A DNA stretch of 64,000 nucleotides. Origin: Streptomyces caelestis (lineage in GTDB: Bacteria; Actinomycetota; Actinomycetes; Streptomycetales; Streptomycetaceae). Below the pieces are notes generated by a model that was given only the letters and a program-made list of their open reading frames with translations, searched no databases and was not told the origin of the DNA. Shown piece by piece: positions 53,884-62,643 of the stretch (positions are counted from its first letter, which is position 1; each line of letters starts with the position of its first letter). The stretch spans positions 868,001-932,000 of the forward strand of contig NZ_JACHNE010000001.1 of assembly GCF_014205255.1 (NCBI RefSeq), given 5' to 3'. The translations under genes were made by a program, and so were the position numbers.

Positions 53884-54879
53884 TCACCCGACGCGTTCGG
53901 CCCGGCCGAGGATGCCCTGCGGCCGGACGAGGAGGACGACGATGAGGACGAGCAGCGCCCACGCGTACTGCAGGTCGACCGGGAACCACAGGGTGGACAT
54001 CTGGGCGACGACGCCGATGACGAGGCTGCCGACCATCGCGCCGTAGGCGTTGCCGAGCCCACCCAGGATGACCCCGGCGAACATGAGCAGCAGGAGCTTG
54101 AAGCCCATGTCCCAGGTGACGATCTCCACCAGGCCGAAGAAGACCCCGCCGAGCGCGGCCAGCCCGCCGCCGAGCATCCACACGAACAGCACCACTCGCT
54201 GCACGTCGATGCCCGACGCCTCCGCGAGGTCGCGGTTGGCGGAGACGGCCCGCACGGCCGTACCGATCCGTGTCCTCTGCAGGAGCGCGGCGACGCCGAG
54301 CAGCACCAGTACGGAGAGCAGGGTGACGGTGAGGTCCCGTGGGGTGATGCCGGCCGGCCCCAGGTCGATCGTGCTCTGGATGTCGTACTGCGCGTAGGAG
54401 GCGGGCCGGGTTCCGTACAGCACGAGGACGACGTGGCGCAGCACCAGCGAGAGCCCGATGGTGACGATGAACATGTTGATCAGCCCGGTGCCCCGGGCCC
54501 GCAGCGGGCGCCAGATGCCGCGATCGACGGCCCCGCCCAGCAGGGCGCCGAAGACCACCGCGGTGAGGGCGGCAGGGATCAGGTGCCAGCCCGGACCGGC
54601 CGCGGAGACGTTGAGGAAGAACGCGAAGGAGGCGCCGATCGTCACGAACTCACCGTGCGCGAAGTTGATCAGGTGGATGGTGCCGAAGATCAGCGAGAGC
54701 CCGACCGAGGTGATCGCGATGATCACCCCGAACTGGATACCGTCGATCAGCGCCTGCAGAGCGCGGGCGGCGAACGTGGGGCCGCGCGGGACTTCCTCAC
54801 CCTGTGCCCGGGTGGAGATCGCGGGCACCGTCACGAGGACCAGGGCGAGGGCCGGTACGAGCAGCCGCTGATAGCGCAC
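53884..54879 (-). CDS. livH: ABC transporter permease LivH
   Basis: A 331-residue permease with GLSLIFGTIHLINFAHGEFV, the LivH signature, and an EAA-like loop ANRDLAEASGIDVQRVVLFV. The N-terminus carries an additional signal-peptide-like hydrophobic segment (residues 6-25), seen in many actinobacterial LivH proteins. It is the first gene of the operon LivH-LivM-LivG-LivF. It is divergent from a methyltransferase gene with a 114-bp gap. Confidence 0.93.
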   Translation of the reverse strand: MRYQRLLVPALALVLVTVPAISTRAQGEEVPRGPTFAARALQALIDGIQFGVIIAITSVGLSLIFGTIHLINFAHGEFVTIGASFAFFLNVSAAGPGWHLIPAALTAVVFGALLGGAVDRGIWRPLRARGTGLINMFIVTIGLSLVLRHVVLVLYGTRPASYAQYDIQSTIDLGPAGITPRDLTVTLLSVLVLLGVAALLQRTRIGTAVRAVSANRDLAEASGIDVQRVVLFVWMLGGGLAALGGVFFGLVEIVTWDMGFKLLLLMFAGVILGGLGNAYGAMVGSLVIGVVAQMSTLWFPVDLQYAWALLVLIVVLLVRPQGILGRAERVG

Positions 54880-54993
54880 GACGGTTCCGGTATGTCACGA
54901 ACATCCCTTATGGGCTCAGTGTAAGCGCGGGTCGGGGCGGTGACACGGACAGAGGGCCCAGTGTGGGCGCCCACGGAAGGCGGAGGATGCGGG

Positions 54994-55911
54994 ATGGACG
55001 ACAGCGGGGACCTCGCGCGTGCGTACAGCGACGACAGCGTGCTCTTCCGGGTGCTGCGGCACCTCGGCTGGGACAGCCTGGCGAACATCGGCTACTTCAC
55101 GCCGCCCACCCTGCCGTTCGCGGCCCTCACCGGGCCGGTGCCCTTTCAGCGCCGACTGGCGCGCCGGTCGCTGGCGCTACTGGACGCCCGGCATGGACAG
55201 CTCGTGCTGGACGCCGGATGCGGTCGCGGTGACACCACGGCGCGGCTGGGGGCCGCGGGGTGCCGGGCGCTGGGGGTGGACATCCAGCCCGCACAGATCG
55301 ACCAGGCACGTCGCCGCTTCGGCGACAGCGCGCGTTTCGCCGTCGCCGACGCCACGGCTCTGCCGCAGCAGGCAGCGGAGATCCCGCTGACCGACGGTTC
55401 CTTCGACCGTGTGCACTGTCTGGAGGCCGCCTTCCACTTCGGCCATGAGGGCCGCAGGTCATTCCTGGGCGAAAGCTTCCGGCTGCTCCGCCCAGGAGGC
55501 CGGCTCGTCCTCGTGGATGTCACGTCCCGTACGGATCAGCCGATCGGGACCTTCGACCCGGACGGCATCGTGCGCGGGACCTGGCGCTTCGACGACCTCG
55601 AACCGTACGAGCGCTACCCGCTGATGGCGTCCGCCGCCGGTTTCACCACGCGCCGGATCCTCGACTGGACCACTCCCGTACTCCACAGGGCGGCCCAGCT
55701 CTGCGCCCTGTTCGTCGCCGCCGCGTCCACCCGGGCCGGCCGACAGGCCCTGTGCCTGCGGTGGCCCGGCCTCAGGACCCTCGACGCGCGGGACTGGGAC
55801 GAGGTCGTCGCCGTCGTCCGAGCTCACCGGGCCATCGGGCGCGTCACTCGCTACACGGCGTACGTCCTCGACAAACCCGCACGCTTGCCCACCGGGCGCC
55901 CCGCTGTCTGA
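54994..55911 (+). CDS. Class I SAM-dependent methyltransferase (sterol/tocopherol-type)
   Basis: A 305-residue methyltransferase with motif I LVLDAGCGRGDTTARLGAAG, acidic residue in ALGVDIQPAQ and the C-terminal block SFDRVHCLEAAFHF. The FDRVxxLEAxFHF block is found in UbiE/sterol/gamma-tocopherol methyltransferases. Substrate unknown. ATG at 54994 has GGAGG upstream. It lies between the Liv operon and the candidate biosynthetic cluster and may or may not belong to it. The N-terminal segment (residues 1-60) resembles that of similar actinobacterial natural-product methyltransferases. Confidence 0.85.
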   Translation: MDDSGDLARAYSDDSVLFRVLRHLGWDSLANIGYFTPPTLPFAALTGPVPFQRRLARRSLALLDARHGQLVLDAGCGRGDTTARLGAAGCRALGVDIQPAQIDQARRRFGDSARFAVADATALPQQAAEIPLTDGSFDRVHCLEAAFHFGHEGRRSFLGESFRLLRPGGRLVLVDVTSRTDQPIGTFDPDGIVRGTWRFDDLEPYERYPLMASAAGFTTRRILDWTTPVLHRAAQLCALFVAAASTRAGRQALCLRWPGLRTLDARDWDEVVAVVRAHRAIGRVTRYTAYVLDKPARLPTGRPAV

Positions 55912-56425
55912 CTCCCCGTATGACCACTCGCGCCCGTCCTCTTCACCGCCCGGGTCGTCAGTGTGCTGGTCCGGTTCCGCTCTGCGGCTCAGCCCAGCCG
56001 GCCCGGCCGCTGTGGGGCGAGAACCCGGAAACCGGCTCGCTCCAAGCGGAGCGCGGTGGCCCGGCCCAGGCCCGTCGAGGCCCCGGTCGATCCGGCGGGA
56101 CGCATTCCAGGGGCGCCGACACACAGACGCCCGCGTTGTCGACCAGTGAGCGCGCCGCCGGACTGCTTCGAGGATCGACGGTCCGTCCCTGCGCACCCAG
56201 GCGGCCAGGCCATTTGGTGCTTGAGTTCGCGTTCACCCCAGCAGGTGCTGCTGGCGCGCCAGGTCGTGAATCGCCACCGCGGGCACCTGTGCGGCCCAGC
56301 GCGAGCGTCGGTCGCACGCCCCAGGCCTTGGTCGGGCAGTGAGGCCGCGTAGCCGCCGTGCCCGGTCCCTATCGGGTTCAGGCCCGTCCCGGACAGTTCC
56401 CGTATGGGAAGGGAGTTGGGTGATC
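55912..56425. pseudogene. Gene-free stretch with scrambled SDR remnants
   Basis: About 514 bp without an intact gene. On the minus strand the segment LVDNAGVCVSAPLECVP (near 56090-56150) resembles the NNAG region of a short-chain dehydrogenase. Directly after it, in another frame, STGASTGLGRATALRLERAG (near 56000-56090) resembles an SDR N-terminus. The blocks are in the wrong order for one gene, so these look like rearranged fragments of one or two dehydrogenases. Nothing else could be recognised. Confidence 0.45.
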
Positions 56426-57727
56426 TCACCTGACGTCCAGGGCGTGGGCCGCCGGCTCGCCCAGGTTCTTGGCCTCCTCCACCGTCCTGACCGTACGCAG
56501 CGGCGAGAACATGAGCAGGCAGGAGAACAGGAGGTACGACCCGCTGATGAGCCAGACGGCGCCGGCCGCAGTGACTGCGTCGGCCAGCAAGCCGCCGACG
56601 AGGCCGCCGAGCGGCAGCGTCCCGAGCGCGACCAGCCGGTATCCCGCGGTCACCGCACCGAGTTGGTGCTCCACCGGGATGGCCTGACGCAGGCTCACCG
56701 CGAAGACGTTGAACAGGGCCACGCCGAAGCCCTGCACCGCGAACGCCACAGCCGCCGACACCGCGAAGCCGGAACCGGCCCGCGAGGCGCTCGCCTCGCC
56801 CAGCAGGCCCACCGCGGCCAGCACCACTCCCGCGCACAACAGCGTGCCGACGGCGAAGCGGTCGGCCAGCCGGGAGGCGCACAACGATCCGATCAGCGAA
56901 CCGACGCTTCCGATGCCCACGACCACGCCGACCATCGTGCCGCTCAACCCGGCGTCCCGGACGGCGAACAGCAGGAAGGCGGTGAGGAAGGCCTGCATGT
57001 GCAGATTGGCGACCCCCGCCTGCACGCACAGGTCGCGGATCGGGCGCAGCGCCCAGGTGTAGCGCAGCCCGTCACCGATGGAGCGCAGCGGAGAGCGCCC
57101 GGCCACCGCGACCCCTGGCGCTTGGACACCGCGCACCATGAATCCGCTGATGGCCGCACCCACGAACAGCGCCGTGGTCACCGCGAGCGTCGCCGACAGG
57201 CCGAACCGGCCCAGCAGGAACCCGGCCGCCGACGAGCCCGCGAGTTGACTGACCGAGTACGTCGACTGGTGCAGGCCGTTCGCGGCGGTGATGGCATCGG
57301 TCGGCACGATCTTGGGGATAGTCGACTGGTAGGCAACCTCGTAGAAGACGTTCGCGGTCCCCACCACCGCGGTCAGCAGCACCAGCGGAACCAGCGTCAA
57401 CGAACCGGTGGCGTACAGCGCCGCGATGGCCGCGACCGCGGCACCCCGGGCGACGGTGCCGGCGACGAGGGTCCGGCGCGGCGGATGGCGATCCACGACC
57501 AATCCGGCGATCAGTGAGAACGCCACGACGGGCAGGAACTGCCCGACCGAGATCATCCCCACCCCGGTGCCGCTGGAGTCCAGGGCTGTGACCGCCACCA
57601 GCGGCAGCAGGAAAGTTGTCAGCTGCATACCGAAGTTGGCGGCGGTCTCCCCCAGCCAGACGTTGCGGAACCGCGTATCGCGGGTCAGCAGGTCACGCAT
57701 GTCCTTGCCCAGGATCGGCACGGTCAT
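56426..57727 (-). CDS. MFS exporter (EntS/MFS_3-like)
   Basis: A 433-residue 12-helix transporter of the MFS_3 type: FRNVWLGETAANFGMQLTTF in helix 1, HPPRRTLVAGTVARGAAVAA and GTANVFYEVAYQSTIPKIVP. This group contains siderophore and antibiotic exporters and the efflux proteins of many biosynthetic clusters. Its start overlaps the stop of the upstream GNAT-like gene by 4 bp (ATGA), so both are one transcription unit. In this context it probably exports the product of the cluster. Confidence 0.9.
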   Translation of the reverse strand: MTVPILGKDMRDLLTRDTRFRNVWLGETAANFGMQLTTFLLPLVAVTALDSSGTGVGMISVGQFLPVVAFSLIAGLVVDRHPPRRTLVAGTVARGAAVAAIAALYATGSLTLVPLVLLTAVVGTANVFYEVAYQSTIPKIVPTDAITAANGLHQSTYSVSQLAGSSAAGFLLGRFGLSATLAVTTALFVGAAISGFMVRGVQAPGVAVAGRSPLRSIGDGLRYTWALRPIRDLCVQAGVANLHMQAFLTAFLLFAVRDAGLSGTMVGVVVGIGSVGSLIGSLCASRLADRFAVGTLLCAGVVLAAVGLLGEASASRAGSGFAVSAAVAFAVQGFGVALFNVFAVSLRQAIPVEHQLGAVTAGYRLVALGTLPLGGLVGGLLADAVTAAGAVWLISGSYLLFSCLLMFSPLRTVRTVEEAKNLGEPAAHALDVR

Positions 57728-58893
57728 CCCCTCGCCCAGTCGTGGCGATCCATACGCCTGCGGTAGGCACGGTCGACCAGTTCGGCGGCCCGGGTCGCCG
57801 GTCCGCGGAACTCCCGCGGTACGAGCACGTGGTTGACGCGCCGTTCAAGGGAGCAGCCGCGTAGCGCCTTGGCCTCGTAGGCCTCCGGCCCGTAGCCGAT
57901 GCACCGGATGCCCTCGGCGAGCGCGATGCGGATCAGGCCGTAGTAGGTCAGGTTGAAGTAGGTGAAGGCGCGCTTCTCACCCTCGGCGATGCCGATCATC
58001 TTGGGGTGGAAGGTCTGGCCGAGCTCGTAGAAGACCACGAATCCGACCAGTTCGTCGCCGCGCCGGGCCTCCAGTACCCGTCCACGGCCGGTGGGGTGGG
58101 CCTGGATGTTCGCGATGAGCTGCCGGGACGCGGCGACCTCCGCCTCGTGCCCGTAGCGCCGCATGTGCAGCGCGTGCAACCGCGCGTGCTCCTCGCCCAA
58201 TGCGTTGAGTGGGGTCTCCCGCAGAACGGCCCCGGACTCGGTGAAGGAGCGGATCTCCCGTCGGATCCGGTTGGGCCGGGGGCTCGTCAGGCTCGCGAGG
58301 TAGTCGTCGAAGTCGTCCCACGGAGTGTGCAGCACGCAGTCGCCGACCGACGCGAACGGCAGGTAGCCGCGGCCTACCAGCCTCTCCCGCAGATCGGTGT
58401 CCTCCTCTCGGACGTGCATCACCGCTGTCGTCGCGTAACCGTGCTCGTCGGCCAGCCGCCCCAGCTCGTCGGCGAGTTGCTCGGTCACCGTGCCGTCCGC
58501 CCCGGCCCCGCGCAGCAGACCGGGCAGGTAGCCGCTGGGCAGAACGGAGACGAGCGCCGGGTAAAGTCTCGCCTGCGCCTGCGTCAGCTGCCCTGCGGCT
58601 GCGAGGAGTTCGCTGCGCTCGGTCTCGTCGAGGAACGGCTCCAGAGTGGACGTGCTCTGGGTGAGCAGCGCCACCGGGTTGGTGAAGAACCAACTGTCCG
58701 GGAGCGTCTCATAGCCGACGAGAGCGCCGACCGGACTGCCGTCCCGCCGCAGCACGGCGTAGTGGCAGGCGCCCGCGCTGCGTTGCTCCGCCGTCTGGAG
58801 CCAGTTCGGCAGTGCGTAGAGCTCGTCCGCCAGAGGTTTCCAAAATTCCGCGATCTGCGATATTCGGTTCGCGACGCGAAGTCCCGTGGTCAT
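57724..58893 (-). CDS. FemAB/GNAT-like transferase (PF04339-type)
   Basis: A 389-residue protein with a GNAT-like C-terminal domain: RPNRIRREIRSFTESGAVLR, then EARRGDELVGFVVFYELG, FHPKMIGIAEGEKRAFTYFN and LTYYGLIRIALAEGIRCIGY, features of the PF04339 (peptidoglycan biosynthesis/recognition-like) family related to FemAB. Such proteins transfer aminoacyl or acyl groups to amines, some using aminoacyl-tRNA. ATG at 58893 begins the conserved part. An upstream extension is not needed. It is the first gene of the two-gene unit with the MFS exporter. A role in attaching an amino acid or acyl group to the cluster product is plausible but not shown. Confidence 0.78.
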   Translation of the reverse strand: MTTGLRVANRISQIAEFWKPLADELYALPNWLQTAEQRSAGACHYAVLRRDGSPVGALVGYETLPDSWFFTNPVALLTQSTSTLEPFLDETERSELLAAAGQLTQAQARLYPALVSVLPSGYLPGLLRGAGADGTVTEQLADELGRLADEHGYATTAVMHVREEDTDLRERLVGRGYLPFASVGDCVLHTPWDDFDDYLASLTSPRPNRIRREIRSFTESGAVLRETPLNALGEEHARLHALHMRRYGHEAEVAASRQLIANIQAHPTGRGRVLEARRGDELVGFVVFYELGQTFHPKMIGIAEGEKRAFTYFNLTYYGLIRIALAEGIRCIGYGPEAYEAKALRGCSLERRVNHVLVPREFRGPATRAAELVDRAYRRRMDRHDWARG

Positions 58894-58968
58894 GCCTGAG
58901 AGCCATCCTTCGAATCCGGCAACGCAACCCCTACATATCCGAGTTGCATTCCTGCTATGGTCCACCCC

Positions 58969-59505
58969 ATGAATATCTGCGTCTTCCTTTCTGCCACCAA
59001 CCTCGACGAGTGTTACGCCGCGCCGGTGCGCGAGTTCGCGAAGCTGCTGGTCAAGGGAGGTCACACGTTGGTATGGGGCGGGTCCAACGTGGGCCTCATG
59101 AAGGTAGTGGCGGACAGCGTCGAGGAAGCCGGCGGTCAAATGATCGGGGTCTCGGTGGAATTCCTCTCACATATAGTCAGGCCCGGCGTGGAGGACATGA
59201 CGGTCACCCGTGACCTGGCCGAGCGTAAAGAGCTGCTGCGGCAGAAGTCCGACGCAATCGTGGTGATGCCCGGCGGAATGGGAACGCTGGATGAAACCAC
59301 CGACATCCTCGAACTCAAGAATCACGACAAGGCCGATATCCCCATCGTCATGCTGAACACCGACGGGTTCTACGACGGCCAGCGCCTCCAGTTCCAGCGC
59401 ATGGAGCGGGACGGGTTCCTGCCGCTGCCGCTGGAGCAGCTGGTGCACTTTGCGGACACCCCCGCCGACGTGCTCGCCCACCTGGAGGCCCGCACCGTCG
59501 CCTGA
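58969..59505 (+). CDS. LOG-family nucleoside 5'-monophosphate phosphoribohydrolase
   Basis: A 178-residue Rossmann-fold protein of the LOG / TIGR00730 family. The PGGMGTLDE motif (residues 101-109) binds the phosphoribosyl part. The GGSNVGLMK motif (residues 37-45) differs from the usual GGGxxGLMG, and RK in AERKELL is the expected basic pair. The family releases a free base from nucleoside 5'-monophosphates. In plants and Rhodococcus it activates cytokinins. ATG at 58969 is preceded by a -10-like TATGGT (58955-58960) at the distance expected for a leaderless mRNA. It converges with the HAM1-like gene (59559-60116). Confidence 0.85.
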   Translation: MNICVFLSATNLDECYAAPVREFAKLLVKGGHTLVWGGSNVGLMKVVADSVEEAGGQMIGVSVEFLSHIVRPGVEDMTVTRDLAERKELLRQKSDAIVVMPGGMGTLDETTDILELKNHDKADIPIVMLNTDGFYDGQRLQFQRMERDGFLPLPLEQLVHFADTPADVLAHLEARTVA

Positions 59506-59516
59506 TCCTGGACGAC

Positions 59517-59547
59517 CCGGACCGCCCTCCTGCCAGGGGCGGTCCGG
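59517..59547. terminator. Bidirectional terminator between the LOG and HAM1-like genes
   Basis: CCGGACCGCCC (59517-59527) and its exact complement GGGCGGTCCGG (59537-59547) form an 11-bp stem with a 9-nt loop. It lies 12 bp after the LOG stop and 12 bp after the HAM1-like stop on the opposite strand, so it serves both. Confidence 0.85.
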
Positions 59548-59558
59548 CCGGACACCGA

Positions 59559-60116
59559 TCAGGCCACGGCGGCCTGCCGCCGCGTCAGCCACTCCCGGGC
59601 GTGTTCCAGGGGCTCGCGTCGCATCGTGTACCGCAAACGGTCCTCGAAGCTCATCTCGGCCAGCGTCTGACCGGTGTCCGCCACCTCGAACACCGGTGTC
59701 CAGCCGCCGAGTTCACCCCGGGCGTCCACGATGCGCCCGTCGAGGCGCCCTTCCCACACGCGGCACTCGCCGCCGTGCACGACCCCGACCGCGCTGACCG
59801 CCGTCGCACGCGCCGGGCCCCCGGCTCCGAGGGCGACCTCCTTCAGCCGCTGGGCTCCCAGGTGGCCGACGAACCACTTGATCAGCGCCCCGGGCAGTCC
59901 GTCCCAGGCTTCCAGGGCGAGCCCGGTGTCCTCGACGACGACCGGGTGCGGCAGCCCCAGTGCGGCGACCTGCTCGAGTTTGTGCCGGACGACCACCGAG
60001 ACATCGGTGGCCTGTACCTCGTGCAGGTCGATGTCCAGCACCTCGGTGTCCGGGAAGATCGCCCGTACTTCTTCCAGTTTGATGGAGTTCTGGCTTGCCA
60101 GTAGAACCCTGACCAC
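59559..60116 (-). CDS. HAM1/RdgB-like nucleoside triphosphate pyrophosphatase
   Basis: A 185-residue protein of the HAM1 (non-canonical purine NTP pyrophosphatase) fold: LLASQNSIKLEEVRAIFP in place of the usual TGNxxK start, and VVVEDTGLALEAWDGLPGAL, IKWFVGHLGAQRLKEVA corresponding to the VEDSGL/PG motif. The family turns XTP, ITP or a modified NTP into the monophosphate and pyrophosphate. A second copy outside a housekeeping context suggests a biosynthetic rather than sanitising role. Together with LOG (next door, convergent) it could take a modified nucleotide from triphosphate to free base. It is the last gene of a minus-strand unit with YqcI/YcgG-like, methyltransferase and PLP genes. Confidence 0.85.
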   Translation of the reverse strand: MVRVLLASQNSIKLEEVRAIFPDTEVLDIDLHEVQATDVSVVVRHKLEQVAALGLPHPVVVEDTGLALEAWDGLPGALIKWFVGHLGAQRLKEVALGAGGPARATAVSAVGVVHGGECRVWEGRLDGRIVDARGELGGWTPVFEVADTGQTLAEMSFEDRLRYTMRREPLEHAREWLTRRQAAVA

Positions 60117-60152
60117 GTTGTCTCGAAAGCCTTTCTCAATAGCCCCGACAGC

Positions 60153-60848
60153 TCAGTGCCGGCCCTGTGCCGGCACATTGCCGAGCGGTTGTCCGTCGTA
60201 CCAGGGCACCGGCTCGTCGTCCACCGCGGGGGGCAGGACGAACTTGTGCGCCTCGACCCCGTGTACGGGGTACGACTGGCCTGCTTCGGCAAACCGCGAT
60301 CTTATGTTCCTGAGGACCAGGTCCCGCCTGGCTCCAAGGCGTGTGTGGAAGGAGCTGTTGGGCTGCATCAGCACGAACACGTCCTTCGTGAGGCCGTACG
60401 TGTGTCTGCTGTGGTGCTCCCCGTAGACCGGTGCGAACACCGGCACGAAGTAATCCAGGCCTGCGAAGGAGAAACGCCAGCCCGGTGCCAGCACCGTGTC
60501 CTTGTCCAACTCCCGCGGCTCCTGCGGATCGTGCCGGGCCAGCGTCTGGAGGAGGACACGCAGTAATCGGCCGAGGTCCTCGACCGTGGACCCGACTCGC
60601 TCGGCCGGGAATCGGTACACGAACCCGTCCAGGCCCTCCCCCTCGGCGCGCGCGGAGAAGTCGACGAGCAGCGGAACCGAGTCGGCCACGTTCTGTGCCA
60701 GGGACCGCGCGGGGTCGAAGTCGGGTGCGCTGCGCAGCCGCGCCTTCGCGGCGAAAGGGCAGGCCGTTCCCTCGACGACGGGCTGCATGGCCTGTACGTT
60801 CCCCCCGGGCCGCAGGCTGGTGGCGGGCCCGGTCAGCTGGTCAAGCAC
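60153..60848 (-). CDS. YqcI/YcgG-family protein (GntA-like heme-dependent hydroxylase family)
   Basis: A 231-residue protein of the PF08892 type: GTACPFAAKARLRSA at the N-terminus, DFSARAEGEGLDGFVYRFP, the C-terminal SRHTYGLTKDVFVLMQPNSS and the final HKFVLPPAVDDEPVPWYDGQ. GntA of the guanitoxin pathway is a characterised heme-dependent N-hydroxylase from this family. Others are unstudied. GTG at 60848 overlaps the methyltransferase stop by 8 bp, so the two genes are coupled. No signal peptide. A hydroxylation or N-oxidation step in the cluster is a reasonable hypothesis. Confidence 0.78.
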   Translation of the reverse strand: MLDQLTGPATSLRPGGNVQAMQPVVEGTACPFAAKARLRSAPDFDPARSLAQNVADSVPLLVDFSARAEGEGLDGFVYRFPAERVGSTVEDLGRLLRVLLQTLARHDPQEPRELDKDTVLAPGWRFSFAGLDYFVPVFAPVYGEHHSRHTYGLTKDVFVLMQPNSSFHTRLGARRDLVLRNIRSRFAEAGQSYPVHGVEAHKFVLPPAVDDEPVPWYDGQPLGNVPAQGRH

Positions 60849-61491
60849 GGACTCGCTCCGCGAGCAGGTGGCCCCACTGGTGGTAGTGGTCCACGGGGTA
60901 TTCGACGTGGGCCCGGTCCAGGGTCGGCGGCATGACGCGGTTGTGCTTGACGTCCCACTCGTCACGGGACTCGAAGTACTCCTTCCACCACCCGGCATCC
61001 GGACACGTCGGCCGGCCCTTGTACTTCTCCTCGTAAGGGAGCATGTAGTCGATGTAGAGCAGTCCGCCGGGCCGCACCAGGCTGCCGACCTTCGTCACCA
61101 TCTCCTCCAACGTGTGGTGGAGGTTGTTGGAGTACTGGAGGGCGCCGCTGGTGAAGACGGCGTCGAAGGTCCGGTCCGGACAGTTCTCCATGAAGTCGCC
61201 GTGCACCACCTCCACCGAGTCCTCAAGCCCTTCGGACTTCAGCCGGGACGCCAGTCCGGGCATGAGGACCTCGCCGCTCGCGTCCGTCTTGGTGCCGCCG
61301 AACAGCGCGACCTCGTCGATGTCGTTGGCCCACACCGTGAAGCCCTTGCGGGCTGCCGGAAGCACGTACTTGCCGTCCGCGCAGCCGATCACGGCGAGCG
61401 CCGGGTTCGGGCTCTCGGTCACCTCCTGGATCCGCTGGAGGAAGCGGTAGTAGCGGGACTGGGGAGCGCCCCACAGACTGGACGTCTTCAC
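60841..61491 (-). CDS. Class I SAM-dependent methyltransferase (cluster member)
   Basis: A 216-residue methyltransferase with motif I LAVIGCADGKYVLPAARKGF, the acidic residue in VWANDIDEV and the block FDAVFTSGALQYSNNLHHTL. The post-motif pattern with SGALQYSNN suggests a small-molecule methyltransferase. The last 50 residues are Trp/Tyr/His-rich (DEWDVKHNRVMPPTLDRAHV). It is co-transcribed with the YqcI/YcgG-like gene (8-bp overlap) and lies 57 bp after the PLP gene. A methylation of the cluster product is likely. The substrate is not readable. Confidence 0.85.
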   Translation of the reverse strand: MKTSSLWGAPQSRYYRFLQRIQEVTESPNPALAVIGCADGKYVLPAARKGFTVWANDIDEVALFGGTKTDASGEVLMPGLASRLKSEGLEDSVEVVHGDFMENCPDRTFDAVFTSGALQYSNNLHHTLEEMVTKVGSLVRPGGLLYIDYMLPYEEKYKGRPTCPDAGWWKEYFESRDEWDVKHNRVMPPTLDRAHVEYPVDHYHQWGHLLAERVRA

Positions 61492-61548
61492 TTTGTTGCT
61501 CCTTGGTCGGATGGCCTGCCCGGTTTTCGTCCGCCCGGCGGGCGGTTG

Positions 61549-62643
61549 TCACAGGCCCTTGAAAAGGTGGGAGGTCGCCACCAGCACCGTGGTCGCTCCG
61601 GCCGGAATCGCTCCGCTCCCGCGCAGCGACTCATGGGCCGCGAAGACGGTGGTGCTGCTGCGTTCCCATACGTGGCCGCGTCGGCACAGACGCGTGAAGT
61701 GCGCCTCGGCCACCGCGTCGGGGACCACCGTCGCCGTCCCGCCGGACAGGGTCACGGCGCGGTGCGCCTGCACCGTCGTGCTGTCACCCGCGATGGACAC
61801 CAGGCGCCCGTGGTCACCGGGGAACCGTCCGGTGAGCGGGGCGCCGTCGAGGACCGCCGAGAGCCGGCGGAACGGCTCCACGAGGTGCAGCCGGGGCACC
61901 GCCCGGCCGTCGAGCTCGTGCAGGTCCCGGAAGCCCAGGTAGATGCCCCAGGCCAGATCGCCCCGGCTCGACGGGACGACCACGTGCTCGATGTCGCCCG
62001 GCACCTGCTCGACGAGCTCCCAGGCGATGCGCTTGTAGCCCTCGATGCCGAACGGGTGACTGCCGACGACGGGGTCGGTGATGCTCGACACCGTCAGGGT
62101 CTTGGGGTCGTTCGCCAGATCGCGGATGCAGCGCATCCGGTCGGCGTCGTCGTCGAAGAGCCGCAGGTCCGTGCCGAACCCGGTCAGTTGTCGACGGGTC
62201 TGCTCCGGCAGCCAGGAGAACGTGGCCACGGTGCACTCGAGGCCGGCCGCCGCCGCGTAGGCGGCCATGGCCAGGCCCGCGTTGCCCGAGGAACCCACCG
62301 CCACCCCGCGGTAGCCGGCCGCGCGGGCGTGGGCCGTCACGACCGCGGCGAACCGGTCCTTGTGCGAACCGGTGTGCTGGGCCGCCTCGTTCTTCACGTA
62401 CGTGCCGTCCTCCCACGGGAGCAGCGGCGTCGGTCCGTGGCCGAAACCGGGCAGGTCCCGGTAGGGGAGGCGGTCATCGAGGGCGGCGTCCTCCTCGTAG
62501 ACGCAGAACAGGTTCGCGTTCCGTCCGTCCGCGTCACAGGCGGGACAGCCGCGGGGATGGTCGGCGACCGGATAGCGGGCCGCGCACTGGACGCACTCCA
62601 GGGCGCGCAGGGCAGGGGACGGCACCGGGACGTTCGTCGTCAT
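61549..62643 (-). CDS. Threonine synthase-like PLP enzyme with N-terminal zinc ribbon
   Basis: A 364-residue PLP-dependent enzyme of fold type II. The N-terminus has a rubredoxin-like zinc ribbon CVQC...CPAC (Cys17, Cys20, Cys33, Cys36). The PLP lysine is Lys95 in HTGSHKDRF and the phosphate-binding loop is GSSGNAG. The C-terminal part is shorter than in housekeeping threonine synthase. The family performs beta- or gamma-replacement/elimination on amino acids, for example on O-phosphohomoserine or O-phosphoserine. In biosynthetic clusters such enzymes make unusual amino acids. ATG at 62643 overlaps the stop of the methylase gene by 4 bp (ATGA). Confidence 0.85.
   Translation of the reverse strand: MTTNVPVPSPALRALECVQCAARYPVADHPRGCPACDADGRNANLFCVYEEDAALDDRLPYRDLPGFGHGPTPLLPWEDGTYVKNEAAQHTGSHKDRFAAVVTAHARAAGYRGVAVGSSGNAGLAMAAYAAAAGLECTVATFSWLPEQTRRQLTGFGTDLRLFDDDADRMRCIRDLANDPKTLTVSSITDPVVGSHPFGIEGYKRIAWELVEQVPGDIEHVVVPSSRGDLAWGIYLGFRDLHELDGRAVPRLHLVEPFRRLSAVLDGAPLTGRFPGDHGRLVSIAGDSTTVQAHRAVTLSGGTATVVPDAVAEAHFTRLCRRGHVWERSSTTVFAAHESLRGSGAIPAGATTVLVATSHLFKGL

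Noticed and set aside
55990..56170. An intact short-chain dehydrogenase gene
   Set aside because: The NNAG-like and TGxxxGxG-like blocks are in the wrong order and in different frames, and there is no continuous frame.
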